This document shows, one piece after another, positions 42,835 to 52,613 of a stretch of 64,000 nucleotides of DNA. Each line of letters opens with the position of its first letter. The stretch's first letter is position 1. The position numbers and the translations under genes are program-made. Source of the stretch: Paraniabella defluvii (GTDB taxonomy: Bacteria; Bacteroidota; Bacteroidia; Chitinophagales; Chitinophagaceae). Under the pieces are notes generated by a model. That model was not told the DNA's origin, did not search any database, and saw only the letters and a program-made list of their open reading frames with translations. Location of the stretch: the NCBI GenBank assembly GCA_019316985.1, contig CP079215.1:3100001-3164000 (forward strand), in the 5' to 3' direction.

Positions 42835-43758
42835 TATATATCGGAATAACCGGAAGTGAAATAACGGTTGGGTTTCAGGTAAACAAATTGCCTTTGGGCA
42901 TCGATAATAATGTGGAATCTTTTAAAAGATCGCCTCCCATGATACTTATTTTCTGACGACCGATCATTCCTGTGAAAAAGCCAACACTGGCGTTACGTAG
43001 TTCAAGTTTCCCTAACTTTAAAACCGGTAGCAGCCCCTTCTGCGTGGTTAATACATTGCCGTAAGCATCTTTTAATTTTTTTCGCTGGTGATCTTTATTT
43101 TTTGATCTATCTGGTTGTTTTGAACGAAAGCGTCATCGAGCAAAATATCGCCCCCATAACCCGAATGTAGCAGCAGCTCAGCTCCTAAAGTTTCATCCCT
43201 TATTTGTAAATCGCCTTTTACAAATAGGCCGGAGCCTTTTGATACCAGCTTCAACTTTTCATATTTATTAAGCTTTCGAGGAAGGGATGGCCTGATGGTT
43301 AATTGCTGCTTTTCAAAGTCAAAATCAAGCACCTGCTTATTGAAAAAGTTCAGCCCTATTTTGCCATCCGATTCCTGCCCCGAATTTTGATCCTCCCATA
43401 TATCTACGTTACTCCAGTGTAAGCCCGGCATATTTAAATTATTGCCTTTGCTGTATCTTGAATTGTTGTTGCCGCCGCCCCAGCTTTTTACATTATCCAC
43501 CGCCCCGGTAAATTGTATTGTGTGCATTTTTTTAACAGCCTCCCGGGTAAGGGTTATATCGCCTGACGCCGTATGCAGCATCAGATCCACCGTGTCCCTT
43601 TCATTGACTATGGCTTTAATAATAATATTGTTATAGGCGGTAATTCGAAATGGGATAATATAGTGTGTGTTACCGCCCGATTGTTTGAGTATAGGTTGTG
43701 CTTTTATACAAAAAGTAAAAGAGAGAAAGCTTACGATGAAAACGATAGAACAACGCAT
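42834..43758 (-). CDS. Exported retropepsin-like protein with altered catalytic motifs (one frameshift)
   Basis: This is a clan AA (pepsin/retropepsin-like) family protein with signal peptide MRCSIVFIVSFLSFTFCIKA. The family landmark DGKIGLNFFNKQVLDFDFEK is present. However, both sites where the catalytic D-T/S-G is expected have histidine: H62-T-A-S-G in LMLHTASGDITL and H198-S-G in LLLHSGYGGDILLDD. The literal protein therefore lacks the usual aspartates and is probably not a conventional protease. One frameshift near 43075 joins SEKK to LKDAYGNVL and then ISIMGGDLLKRFHIIID, ending YFTSGYSDI. About 308 residues. Its stop overlaps the ATG of the downstream AAA ATPase. Confidence 0.75.
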
Positions 43759-43790
43759 AGTGAGGTATAATTAATATTGTATTAAACAGG

Positions 43791-45344
43791 TTATCCGGCC
43801 CATCCTTCGCGGTCGAGGCTGCGATATTGTATAGCTTCGGCCAGGTATTCTGGCCTGATCTTTTCGGAACCTTCCAAATCTGCAATGGTGCGCGATACTT
43901 TTAAAATACGATCGTAGGCGCGGGCCGAAAGGTTTAGCTTTTCCATGGCTGCTTTTAACAGCATCTGTCCTACATTATCGATGGTGCAAATTTCTGTCAG
44001 CATTTTACTGTTCATTTGAGCATTAGCATAGATGCCCGGGTAATTTTTATAACGTTCGGCCTGTACTTCCCTGGCTTTAATTACTTTATCCCGTATGCTC
44101 TCAGAATTGTGCTCCTTTCTGAAATTGGATAATTCGCTAAAAGGCACAGGTGTCACTTCTACGTGCAGATCAATACGGTCGAGTAGTGGACCCGAAATTT
44201 TGTTCAGGTATTTTTGTACAGCGCCAGGCGGGCAGGTGCAGGCTCTTTCGGGGTGGTTATAAAAACCACAGGGACATGGATTCATTGAGGCAATCAGCAT
44301 AAAACTGGCGGGAAAGTCTAACGCAATTTTAGCACGTGAAATAGTTACCCTGCGCTCTTCCATGGGCTGCCGCATTACTTCGAGCACCGTTCTTTTGAAT
44401 TCGGGCAATTCGTCTAAAAACAAAACGCCATTATGTGCCAGCGATATTTCACCCGGTTGGGGATTACCTCCTCCGCCCACCAGCGCTACATCCGAAATAG
44501 TATGATGTGGCGAGCGGAAAGGCCGTTTAGATATGAGCGTCGCATTTTCGGGTAGTTTGCCTGCTACCGAATGTATTTTGGTTGTTTCCAAAGCTTCCTG
44601 CAAAGTAAGTGGCGGAAGAATAGTGGGCAGCCGTTTGGCTAACATGGTTTTTGGTTTTTCCCGCACCGGGCGGCCCGATCAGTATCGCGTTATGCCCTCC
44701 TGCGGCTGCAATTTCCAATGCCCGTTTAATGTTTTCCTGTCCCTTTACGTCGGCAAAGTCGATGTCAAAATCATATTGCGAATGAAAAAATTCTTCCCGG
44801 GTATTCACTGCCAAAGCTTCCAGGCCGGTTTCTCCGTTGTCAAAAAAATCGATGACCTCTTTTATATGGGTTACGCCATATACTTTCAGGCTATTTACCA
44901 TAGCTGCTTCGCGGGCATTGGCTTTAGGTACTATCAAACCTTTAAACTCCTGTTTGCGGGCTTGTATGGCAATCGGCAATGCGCCTTTAATGGGCCTGAT
45001 CTCGCCATCAAGGCTCAACTCACCCATAAGTACATATTGGGATAAGGCTTCAACATTTTCTATTTGCTCCGAAGCAGATAAGATGCCTATGGCTATCGGA
45101 AGGTCGAAAGCGGTGCCGCTTTTTTAATATCGGCAGGAGCTAGATTTACCACCAGCTTGGTACGGGGCATTTCGTACCCGTTTGTCTTAATGGTACTTTC
45201 AACTCTTTGCAGGCTTTCTTTTACTGCACTGTCGGGCAGTCCCACAATGGAAGGATCTTTTCCACTGGTCATCCAGTTAACTTCGATGGTGATAGGTATA
45301 GCTTCAACGCCGTATACAGCGCTGCCGTTGATCTTCACTAACAT
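43791..45344 (-). CDS. YifB family Mg-chelatase-like AAA ATPase (ComM-like; frameshifted)
   Basis: This is an AAA+ ATPase with an N-terminal Lon-protease-like domain (ChlI), related to ComM, a helicase that aids branch migration in natural transformation. The start MLVKINGSAVYGVEAIPITI, IVGLPDSAVKESLQRVES and NLAPADIKK mark the N-terminal domain. GELSLDGEIRPIKGALPIAI follows. Walker A is LIGPPGAGKT (frame broken just after, near 44660), Walker B VLFLDELPEFKRTVLEVMRQ, and a Cys-rich insert PCPCGFYNHPERACTCPPG is characteristic. Breaks lie near 45120 and 44665. About 517 residues is normal. It is divergent from nothing nearby; a 310-bp repeat-bearing gap lies upstream. Confidence 0.93.
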
Positions 45345-45469
45345 ATATTGAAGATACTGATTAAATATGATAATAATTCCGGGCGGAAGGGAAGCCGGCG
45401 TGAATAAAACGCCTACATTCTTTTATCTTCTACGTATTTCTCAGCGAACGTACTGTAATGTTCAGAGAT

Positions 45470-45595
45470 TAACCGCGGAGGACGAAAGAAGCGGATATAA
45501 CGCAGAGTAGTCTGGGTTATACCCGCTTAGTTTAACTTCGCCGGAGCTGGGCTATACCTCCGCGTATTCTTTGCATTCTCACTTCTCCGCGGTTA
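45470..45595. repeat. Imperfect palindromic repeat between yifB and yceI
   Basis: TAACCGCGGAG (45470-45480) is exactly inverted as CTCCGCGGTTA (45585-45595). Inside, AAAGAAGCGGATATAACGCA and the complement of the right half share further blocks, and CTGGGTTATAC / CTGGGCTATAC occur as a direct pair. The 310-bp gap 45345-45654 holds this element and no gene. CGCGGAG/CGCAGAG-rich palindromes resemble dispersed REP-like intergenic repeats, but only one copy is in this window. Confidence 0.7.
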
Positions 45596-45654
45596 GAGAT
45601 GAGCCGTGGCGAATCTGAGCATAGCGATAATGCAGCGTAGCAACATGTTTTAAT

Positions 45655-46193
45655 CTATTTCTTTCCTACAACATCCAGGCTTACTTTCACATTGTCGCCC
45701 ATGGTCATGCTATTACCTCCAACGCCATACTCTTTACGATCTACGCTAAATTCTGCTTTAAAATTGTAACCGTTTTGTATTGGCTTTGCAATAAAGTCGA
45801 ACTGGATGTCTTTTGATACTCCGTGCATGGTCAGCACAGCTTTGGCAAAATATATATTGTTGCCTTTAGCTTGTATACCGGTAGTTTTTATATGAATGGT
45901 AGGATATTTTTCTGCATCAAAAAAATCATCCTTTTTTAAATGATCATCCCTGCGTTTATTATCTGTATTGATGGTGCTTACATCTACCGTTACATCAAAC
46001 AGGCTGGAAGATAATTTTTGGGGTCAAACACCATTTTGCCTTTAAGACCAGACAAGGAACCGTCTACATTCACACCCATATTTTTTATTGCAAAAGAAAT
46101 TTTACTGTCGGCATCAGAAGGTGTAAGATTTTGTGCAAAGGCGCTTACCGACAGGGCTGTTGCCAGCAGGATCAAAAAGGTCTTTTTATACAT
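45655..46193 (-). CDS. YceI family periplasmic protein (frameshifted)
   Basis: This is a lipocalin-like protein of the YceI family, which binds polyisoprenoid-type lipids. The signal peptide MYKKTFLILLATALSVSAFA precedes QNLTPSDADSKISFAIKNMG, the typical first strands. SLSGLKGKMVFDPKN, then NTDNKRRDDHLKKDDFFDAE (the conserved R-D-x-H-L motif) and YPTIHIKTTGIQAKG follow. The C-terminal half has LTMHGVSKDIQFDFIA and FSVDRKEYGVGGNSMTMGD, ending LDVVGKK. Frame breaks lie near 46015 and 45840. About 180 residues is normal. It is divergent from the UbiA-type gene, whose product acts on isoprenoids; the link is only suggestive. Confidence 0.92.
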
Positions 46194-46250
46194 AAAAATT
46201 TAATTTAAGCAAAAATGAATATTTTGAGTAAAATTATACAAATTCGAACA

Positions 46251-47136
46251 ATGGTTAAACATTGGTTCTAAAATTGCTCCAGCGATCCACCATACAACAT
46301 TTGCGGTTTGGTTTTTCCCTGTTTCTGATGCCGGTGTATTGGTTTGCTTTAAGCCAGGCTCCGGTCATACATTGGAAGGAGGCTGTCCTGATCTTTACCA
46401 TCCTGCATTTACTGGTATACCCATCCAGTAACGGGTATAACTCGTATATGGATAAGGATACGGGTAGTATCGGTGGTGTTGAAAATCCGTTGCCTGTTAA
46501 AAAGAATTATTTTATGTAAGTGTTGGCATGGATATTATAGCATTAATATTGTCTTATTGGCTGGGATGGATGGTATTGACAGGAATTGGTGCATATATTC
46601 TTGCGTCGAGATTATATAGCTACCGGGGAGTGCGTTTAAAGCGATATCCGGTTACAGGTTATCTCACGGTGATCATTTGCCAGGGTGCCTTGGTATATTT
46701 TATCGTAAGCAATAGCGTAAGCACAGGGATTTCGTGGAAAGAAGCATGGTTGCCTGCTATGATCACCTCCCTGTTGATCGGAGGTACGTATCCTTTAACG
46801 CAGGTATACCAGCACCAGCAGGATAGGGCAGATGGGGTAACCACACTTAGCTATAAACTTGGTGTACGGGGAACATTTGTTTTTTGTGGTACAGTGCTTT
46901 TTGTAGCATTATTATTGCTAACTCTGTATTTTATAAAGGAAGATCAGCTGGAGGCTCTTATGGCGTATATGATCGCTATGTTGCCGGTTGGTTTTTATTT
47001 TACCCGTTGGTTTTTACAGGTACAAAAGAATTCCGGCAATGCGAATTTCAGGAACCTGATGAAAATGAATTATGTGGCGTCTGTTTGTAGCAGTATAGCC
47101 TTTATCAGTATCTTAATTATTAACAGGGCAGGATAA
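46251..47136 (+). CDS. UbiA family membrane prenyltransferase (frameshifted)
   Basis: This is an integral membrane enzyme that attaches isoprenoid chains to aromatic or other acceptors. The first Asp-rich motif is in NGYNSYMDKDTGSIGG and the second in HQQDRADGVTTLSYKLGV. Hydrophobic segments include FGFSLFLMPVYWFALSQ, IALILSYWLGWMVLTGIGAY, FVFCGTVLFVALLLLTLYF and MIAMLPVGFYFTRWF. Restoring one T near 46269 allows the ATG at 46251 (MVKHWFLKLLQRST); otherwise TTG 46262 is the start. A second break near 46510 restores KKELFYVSVGM. About 296 residues. It ends 73 bp before the type III PKS gene, so it probably belongs to that operon. The acceptor is unknown. Confidence 0.85.
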
Positions 47137-47209
47137 TTATAGGGTGTTAGAGGTTGTATGGGGTAATCTGTGCCTCATTACCTATCACTTATTATTTCTT
47201 AATTAAAGT

Positions 47210-48305
47210 ATGAGTAAAATAACGTCTATTGCAACGGCGGTGCCGGAATACGGTCAAAACCAGATGCAGATATATGATGTGGTGCGGGCGATGCATGCGG
47301 ATACCCCGGAGGAAGAGAGGGTGTTGCGGTTTATGTATAAATCGAGCGGGATAGAGAAACGTTATGCGGCTGTGCCTGATTTTAATATTGAGAACGAACG
47401 ACGGGAAATATTATCAGATAATGGAAGTGGTTTTACCACAAGCGGGCTCGAAGAACGATTGAAAATATATGACAGGGTTGCACTACAACTTTCTGTTGAA
47501 GTTATTAAAAAGTGCCTGCCATTAAACATGGTTGCTGCTGATATCACGCATTTGATCACCGTTAGCTGTACCGGTATGCAGGCTCCGGGCCTCGACCTTG
47601 CAATTGTGAAGGAACTCAAACTTAAAAGTAATATCTACAGAACTTCGGTCAATTTTATGGGGTGTTACGCAGCTATTCATGGGTTTAAAACATGCCCATT
47701 ATATCGCGGCCAAAGAGCCCGGCGCCAAAGTGCTCGTTGTTTGTGTGGAGTTGTGTACCCTGCATTTTCAAAAAGACAAATCAATTGATAATATCACCAG
47801 CACCATCATATTCGGCGATGGTGCGGCTGCAGTGCTGGTAGAGCACTCTGATAGTTTAAGAACAGGTTGGGAATTGCAAAACTTTTATAGCGAAATCAAC
47901 TTTGAGGGTATCGATGATATGGCATGGAAGATTTCGACAGATGGATTTTTAATGACGCTGACAAGCAAAGTGCCGGAGATACTGGAAAAGAAATGCAGCG
48001 GTATTATGGATAATGCCCTTCAATACTATGGCATAGCAGCCGAAGCTGTAGATAGCTGGTGTGTACACCCGGGTGGTAAAAAGATACTGGAAGCGATAGA
48101 AAGAGGATCGCCGGTGACCCGTGCACAGCTGGAGGAGAGCTACGCTGTACTAAGGGAATACGGAAATATGAGCAGTCCCACTGTACTGTTTGTGCTGGAA
48201 AAGATATTGAAGAAGGCGGAAGAGGATGCCTCTGTTAAGAACATCGTGGGAATGGCTTTTGGGCCGGGTTTAACTTTAGAAACCTTTTATTTGTCGCATG
48301 CCTGA
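47210..48305 (+). CDS. Type III polyketide synthase (one frameshift)
   Basis: This is a chalcone-synthase-like homodimeric ketosynthase that extends acyl-CoA starters with malonyl-CoA and cyclises the chain to pyrones or resorcinols. The triad is visible: Cys in NFMGCYAAIHG, His in WCVHPGGKKILEAIE and Asn in YGNMSSPTVLFVLEK. VSCTGMQAPGLDLAI and IFGDGAAAVLVEH are family landmarks. The frame breaks near 47690, where one base too many (or two too few) separates AAIHG from LKHAHYIAA. About 365 residues is normal. The start is MSKITSIATAVPEYG. The following methyltransferase gene overlaps its 3' end by 8 bp. Confidence 0.93.
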
Positions 48306-48981
48306 TTTATCTAAAAGAAGTAATGAAAAGGAGTTGCTGGATGACCCCTCCGTTCCTTTTAAAGATATCAGGCAAAATATGCAGGAACTTAATACGATCA
48401 ATACCTTATTGGGCGGACACGCTATCACTAAAAAGGGCTTTGAGAAAATAATCGGCAACAGAAAGGAAATAAGCGTTTGTGAAATAGGCTGCGGTGGCGG
48501 AGATAATTTGCTGGTGATTCAACAGTGGTGTAAAAAAATGGCGTTAAAGCCAGGCTTGTGGGGATTGATATTAACGCACATTGCATTGAATTTGCCAAAG
48601 AACAGTATGGAAATCTGGGGATTGAATTTATTTGCAGCGATTACCAAAACACTACGGTGCTTCCTGATATATTGTTCAGCTCCCTGTTTTGCCATCATTT
48701 TACCAATGAAGAGCTTGTTGCAATGCTGCAATGGATGCGGCAACATTGTAAAGCAGGCTTCTTTATTAATGACCTCCACCGGCATACCCTGGCCTGGTGG
48801 AGTATTAAAATACTGACGGCTATTTTTTTCGCGTTCGTACCTGGTTAAAAATGATGCGCCGGTATCTGTTTTGAGAGGCTTTAGAAAGAGAGAGTGGCAG
48901 CAATTATTTAAAAAGGCAGGTATTGAAGCTACTGTGAGCTGGCAATGGGCATTCAGGTATTTAATCCTGTATAAAAAATGA
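48298..48981 (+). CDS. Class I SAM-dependent methyltransferase in the type III PKS operon (frameshifted)
   Basis: This is a Rossmann-fold methyltransferase, about 228 residues. The SAM-binding loop is ISVCEIGCGGGDNLL. After a correction near 48535 come VGIDINAHCIEFAKEQYGN and EFICSDYQN, then LFSSLFCHHFTNEELVAML and KAGFFINDLHRHTLAWW, ending AFRYLILYKK. A second break is near 48830. The gene overlaps the PKS stop by 8 bp and its own TGA overlaps the ATG of the flavoprotein gene (ATGA). Such tight coupling implies that it methylates the polyketide product, as SrsB does in the Streptomyces srs phenolic-lipid operon. The assignment of substrate is inference. Confidence 0.88.
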
Positions 48982-50108
48982 GCGGTTATGACTATGATAT
49001 AGGAATTGCAGGAGGCGGCCTGGCAGGAGTTACAGCTGCCATCCAGCTAAGGAAGAAAGGGTATGCTGTTGCACTATGGGAGAAAAATAAATATCCTTTT
49101 CACCGGGTTTGCGGAGAATATATCAGTAAAGAAAGCTGGAACTATCTGCAAAGCTGTGGGATCGATTTGCCGGCTTTAGAACTGCCCGAAATTAATAAAC
49201 TGGAAGTAAGTGCTCCCAACGGCGCCCTATTAAAAAGCAGGCTGGACCTGGGAGGCTTTGGCATTAGCAGGTATCGGTTGGATTATCTCTTATATGAAGA
49301 AGCAAAAAGGTGGGCGTAAAGGTTTTTGACGGTTGCAAGGTTGATCTGTTGTGCCGCAGGAAGATGGTTTTGAAGTAACAGCAGGCAATAACTCTGTAAA
49401 ACTAAAGCTGGCCCTGGGCAGCTTCGGAAAACGCAGCAATATTGATGTAAAATGGCAGCGAAAATTTGTTGTTCAGAAGCCTAATGCACTCAATAATTAT
49501 ATTGGTGTAAAGTATCATATCAAAACAGATCTTCGGGCGGATACTATAGCGCTTCATAATTTTAAAGAGGGATATTGCGGGGTATCGAAAATAGAAGCAG
49601 ATCAATATTGTCTTTGTTACCTTACTACGGCTTCCCATTTACAGGCTGCGGGAGGAATCAGGGAACTGGAGCAAACTGCTTTGTATAAAAATCCTCATCT
49701 CCGGAAAATATTTGAACAGAGCGAATTTCTTTTTGAAAACCCGGTTACTATTTCCCAAATATCATTTAATGTTAAGGAGGCGGTTTATGCCGGCGTGCCC
49801 TTGGCAGGAGATGCCTGTGGTATGATTACACCACTATGCGGAAACGGAATGAGCATGGCTATGCATGCGGGAAAATTTTTACGGGACTGGCAAATGATTA
49901 CCTGCAGCAAAGGATTTCACTCGATAATATGTTAAACAGGTATGCCGTAGCATGGCGTCAGCAATTTGCAAAACGGCTGCGTGTAGGACGGGTAATCCAG
50001 GCTAATTTTGGTAAAGAGTGGCAAACGGTTGTGTTCATTAATACACTTAAGCGGCTGCCCTGGCTTGCCAACAGCATCATTAAAGCCACACACGGGAAGC
50101 CCTTTTAA
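48978..50108 (+). CDS. FAD-dependent oxidoreductase/monooxygenase in the type III PKS operon (frameshifted)
   Basis: This is a flavoprotein of the PHBH/geranylgeranyl-reductase-like group. The FAD-binding motif is DIGIAGGGLAGVTAAIQLRK, then VALWEKNKYPFHRVCGEYIS (the family's P-F-x-R-x-C-G motif), FGISRYRLDYLLYEEA, GYCGVSKIEADQYCLCY and the second FAD motif VPLAGDACGMITPLCGNGMS. The end is LPWLANSIIKATHGKPF. Frame breaks lie near 49325 and 49885. About 378 residues. Its ATG overlaps the methyltransferase stop. By analogy to SrsC it may hydroxylate an alkylresorcinol to a quinol or quinone; alternatively it could reduce an isoprenoid chain. Confidence 0.86.
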
Positions 50109-50234
50109 TTGCTATGAGCGCGGGATCCTATTTTGAATAGTTTCTTAACTATGCTCTTAAGGGTGTAAAACTTATATATTGAAGCATGCCCGGTAGCAGG
50201 CTTTACTTTACAACTTATTACTCACTCCTCATCA

Positions 50235-50600
50235 TCAGTATTGGCCGGTACTTAACAGTACCAATGTGCAGGCTTCCATGGTTTGTATGCCCTGCTCAGC
50301 GGCTTTACCGGCCAGCTCTTCGTTTTCGGCGCCGGGGTTAAAAATAATCCGCCTGGGTTTCAGGGAAAGAATATAATCCTCGTATTCTTTCTGGTTTTGC
50401 TCGTTCATATACATCGTAACCGTATCCACACCTTCTTCTTCGGGTTTAGCTTTATGAATCACTACGTCACCCACTTGTCCTTCGCGGCGACCAATAGCAA
50501 CCACATCATGCCCATTGGCTCTTAATCTCTTTAATGCCATATTGCCATACCTCGAAGGATTTTCTGAAGCTCCTAAAACCAGCGTTTTTTTATTTGTCAT
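50235..50600 (-). CDS. CoA-binding domain protein
   Basis: This is a small Rossmann-fold protein of the CoA_binding_2 family (YccU/succinyl-CoA-synthetase-like domain), unbroken over 121 residues. The nucleotide loop is KTLVLGASENPSRYGNMALK, with RANGHDVVAIGRREGQVGDV, RRIIFNPGAENEELAGKAAE and the end MEACTLVLLSTGQY. These proteins bind CoA but have no settled function. It is convergent with the PKS operon and lies about 130 bp upstream of nothing on its own strand except aceF, from which it is separated by a terminator. Confidence 0.88.
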   Translation of the reverse strand: MTNKKTLVLGASENPSRYGNMALKRLRANGHDVVAIGRREGQVGDVVIHKAKPEEEGVDTVTMYMNEQNQKEYEDYILSLKPRRIIFNPGAENEELAGKAAEQGIQTMEACTLVLLSTGQY

Positions 50601-50679
50601 ATCTTAAATATTATTAGTGGTAGCTATTCTGATAGTGTTGTTACAATATTAATGCCATTGAACCTACACTGCCAGCAAC

Positions 50680-50711
50680 AAAAAAGCCACAATGTAATAA
50701 CACTGTGGCTT
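50680..50711 (-). terminator. Terminator downstream of aceF
   Basis: On the minus strand AAGCCACA (50711-50704) pairs with TGTGGCTT (50691-50684) across a 12-nt loop, followed by a U-run. It lies 22 bp after the aceF stop. Confidence 0.8.
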
Positions 50712-50732
50712 ATATAAAAGTTTCAATTCCCG

Positions 50733-52413
50733 TTAAACCAGCATACGCAAAGGCTCTTCCAGGAAGCTTTTTAATGTTTGGAGGAAAGCAGCTCCTACCG
50801 CTCCGTCCGCTACGCGGTGATCACAGGTAAGGGTTACTTTCATAATATTGCCAACGGTAATCTGTCCGTTTCTAACTACGGGCACCTGGTTAATAGCGCC
50901 TACAGCAAGAATACAAGACGCCGGAGGATTGATGATCGCAGTGAACTCTTCTATACCAAACATACCCAGGTTAGAGATAGTGAAAGTATTACCTTCCCAC
51001 TCTGCCGGAGCCAGTTTTTTCGCCTTGGCACGCCCTGCAAGGTCTTTCACCTCACCGGCGATCTGCGATAGAGATTTAGTGTCGGCAAATCGAACCACCG
51101 GAACCAGCAAGCCCTGGTCTACCGCCACTGCCACGCCAATGTCAACATGATGGTTAACACGGATGGTTTCGCCCTGCCAGCTGCTGTTAATAGCCGGATG
51201 TTGTTTTAAAGCCAGCGCTGCAGCTTTAATTACCAGGTCGTTAAAGGATATTTTATTAGGAGATACTTCGTTGATCTGCGCGCGGCTGGCAACTGCCTTG
51301 TCCATGTTGATCTCCATGGTCAGGTAAATTTCAGGAGCCGAGAACTTCACTTCAGAAAGACGCCTGGCAATTGTTTTTCTCATTTGGGAAACGGGCACAT
51401 CTTCAAAAGAAACCTGTCCTGTAACTGCAGAACCGGTTGCTGCCGGAGCAGCTGCTGTTTCCTGGCTACCTGTAGCTGGTTTAGGCGCAGATGGCTTATA
51501 ATTATCAATATCTGACTTAGTAATTCTTCCACCGTCTCCCGATCCTTGTACAGTGCCCAGGTCGATACCTTTTTCAGCCGCCAGCTTTTTAGCTAAAGGA
51601 GAAGCCTTAATACGGCCATTTTCTGTGCTTGGTTTGCCCGATGTAGTATTAGGCGCTTCATCCTTTACAGCAGGCGCGCCTTCGGCATCCTGAACTGCTG
51701 CATTGGCGCCGGCTTCTACATCATCGCCTTTGCTGCTGATAGAACCACCGCCTTTAACCGCTGCAACAATTTCATCAACATTCACCTTTCCTTCTTCGCC
51801 TATAATGCAAAGCAGGTCATTGACCTGTATTTTATCTCCGGCCTTTGCTCCCTGGTACAGCAGCTTGCCATTTTTATAGCTTTCCAGCTCCATGGTGGCC
51901 TTATCTGTTTCAATTTCAGCCAGCAAATCGCCTTTTTTACATCATCGCCAATGTTTTTGGCCCAGCTGGCAATAACGCCTTCTGTCATGGTATCGCTCAG
52001 GCGGGGCATTAATACCACTTCCTCTAATTTAGACACATCTATTGTTGAGCCCGCAGGAGCTGTTTCTGTTTTAGCTTCCGGTTTTGCTTCTTCTTTGGCG
52101 GGTTCTTCTTTTGTTTCTTCCTTAGGTTGGGCACTTCCGCCCGATTTTCCATTTACCAAACCTGATATATCCTCGCCCGCATCTCCCACTATTACCATCA
52201 GGTCATCTACCTGCAATTTTCCACCCTTTTCTGCACCCAGGTATAATATGGTTCCATCTTTATAGCTTTCCAACTCCATGGTAGCTTTATCGGTTTCAAT
52301 TTCAGCCAGTAAATCGCCTTTTTTACACTATCGCCTACTTTTTTATGCCAGGCAGCAATCACCCCTTCAGTCATTGTATCGCTCAATCGGGGCATTAAAA
52401 TTTTATCAGCCAT
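50733..52413 (-). CDS. aceF: Pyruvate dehydrogenase E2, dihydrolipoamide acetyltransferase (frameshifted)
   Basis: E2 transfers the acetyl group from lipoyl to CoA and forms the core of the pyruvate dehydrogenase complex. Two tandem lipoyl domains are present. Each starts LMPRLSDTMTEGVIA and carries the lipoylation lysine in DKATMELESYKNG or its equivalent. The domains are joined by Ala/Pro/Glu-rich linkers. The peripheral-subunit-binding domain reads IKASPLAKKLAAEKGIDLG and VQGSGDGGRITKSDI. The catalytic domain has RKTIARRLSEVKFSAPEIYL and the active site CDHRVADGAVGAAFLQTL. Frame breaks occur in both lipoyl domains near 52310 and 51940. About 560 residues. MADKILMPRL is the start. E1 and E3 genes are not in the window. 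Confidence 0.93.
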
Positions 52414-52613
52414 GTATATAAAATATTTCGCCCGAAATTAGTGAATTATAGTGAATGGGCAATAGTGAAATGTATGCAGGCGCAGATTATACTATTTATT
52501 AAGATAATAGTAAAAAACACAGGGACTCGGCAAAAATTACCAGTATTCACCTGTTATAATGGCTGTTTAACTGAAATAGCGGGAGTAGATCACTTTCATG
52601 GCCTGTCAAGTAA

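Noticed and set aside
45400..45654. A small RNA or CRISPR-like array in the yifB-yceI gap
   Set aside because: There is only one palindromic unit, with no regular spacer-repeat structure and no promoter I can identify.
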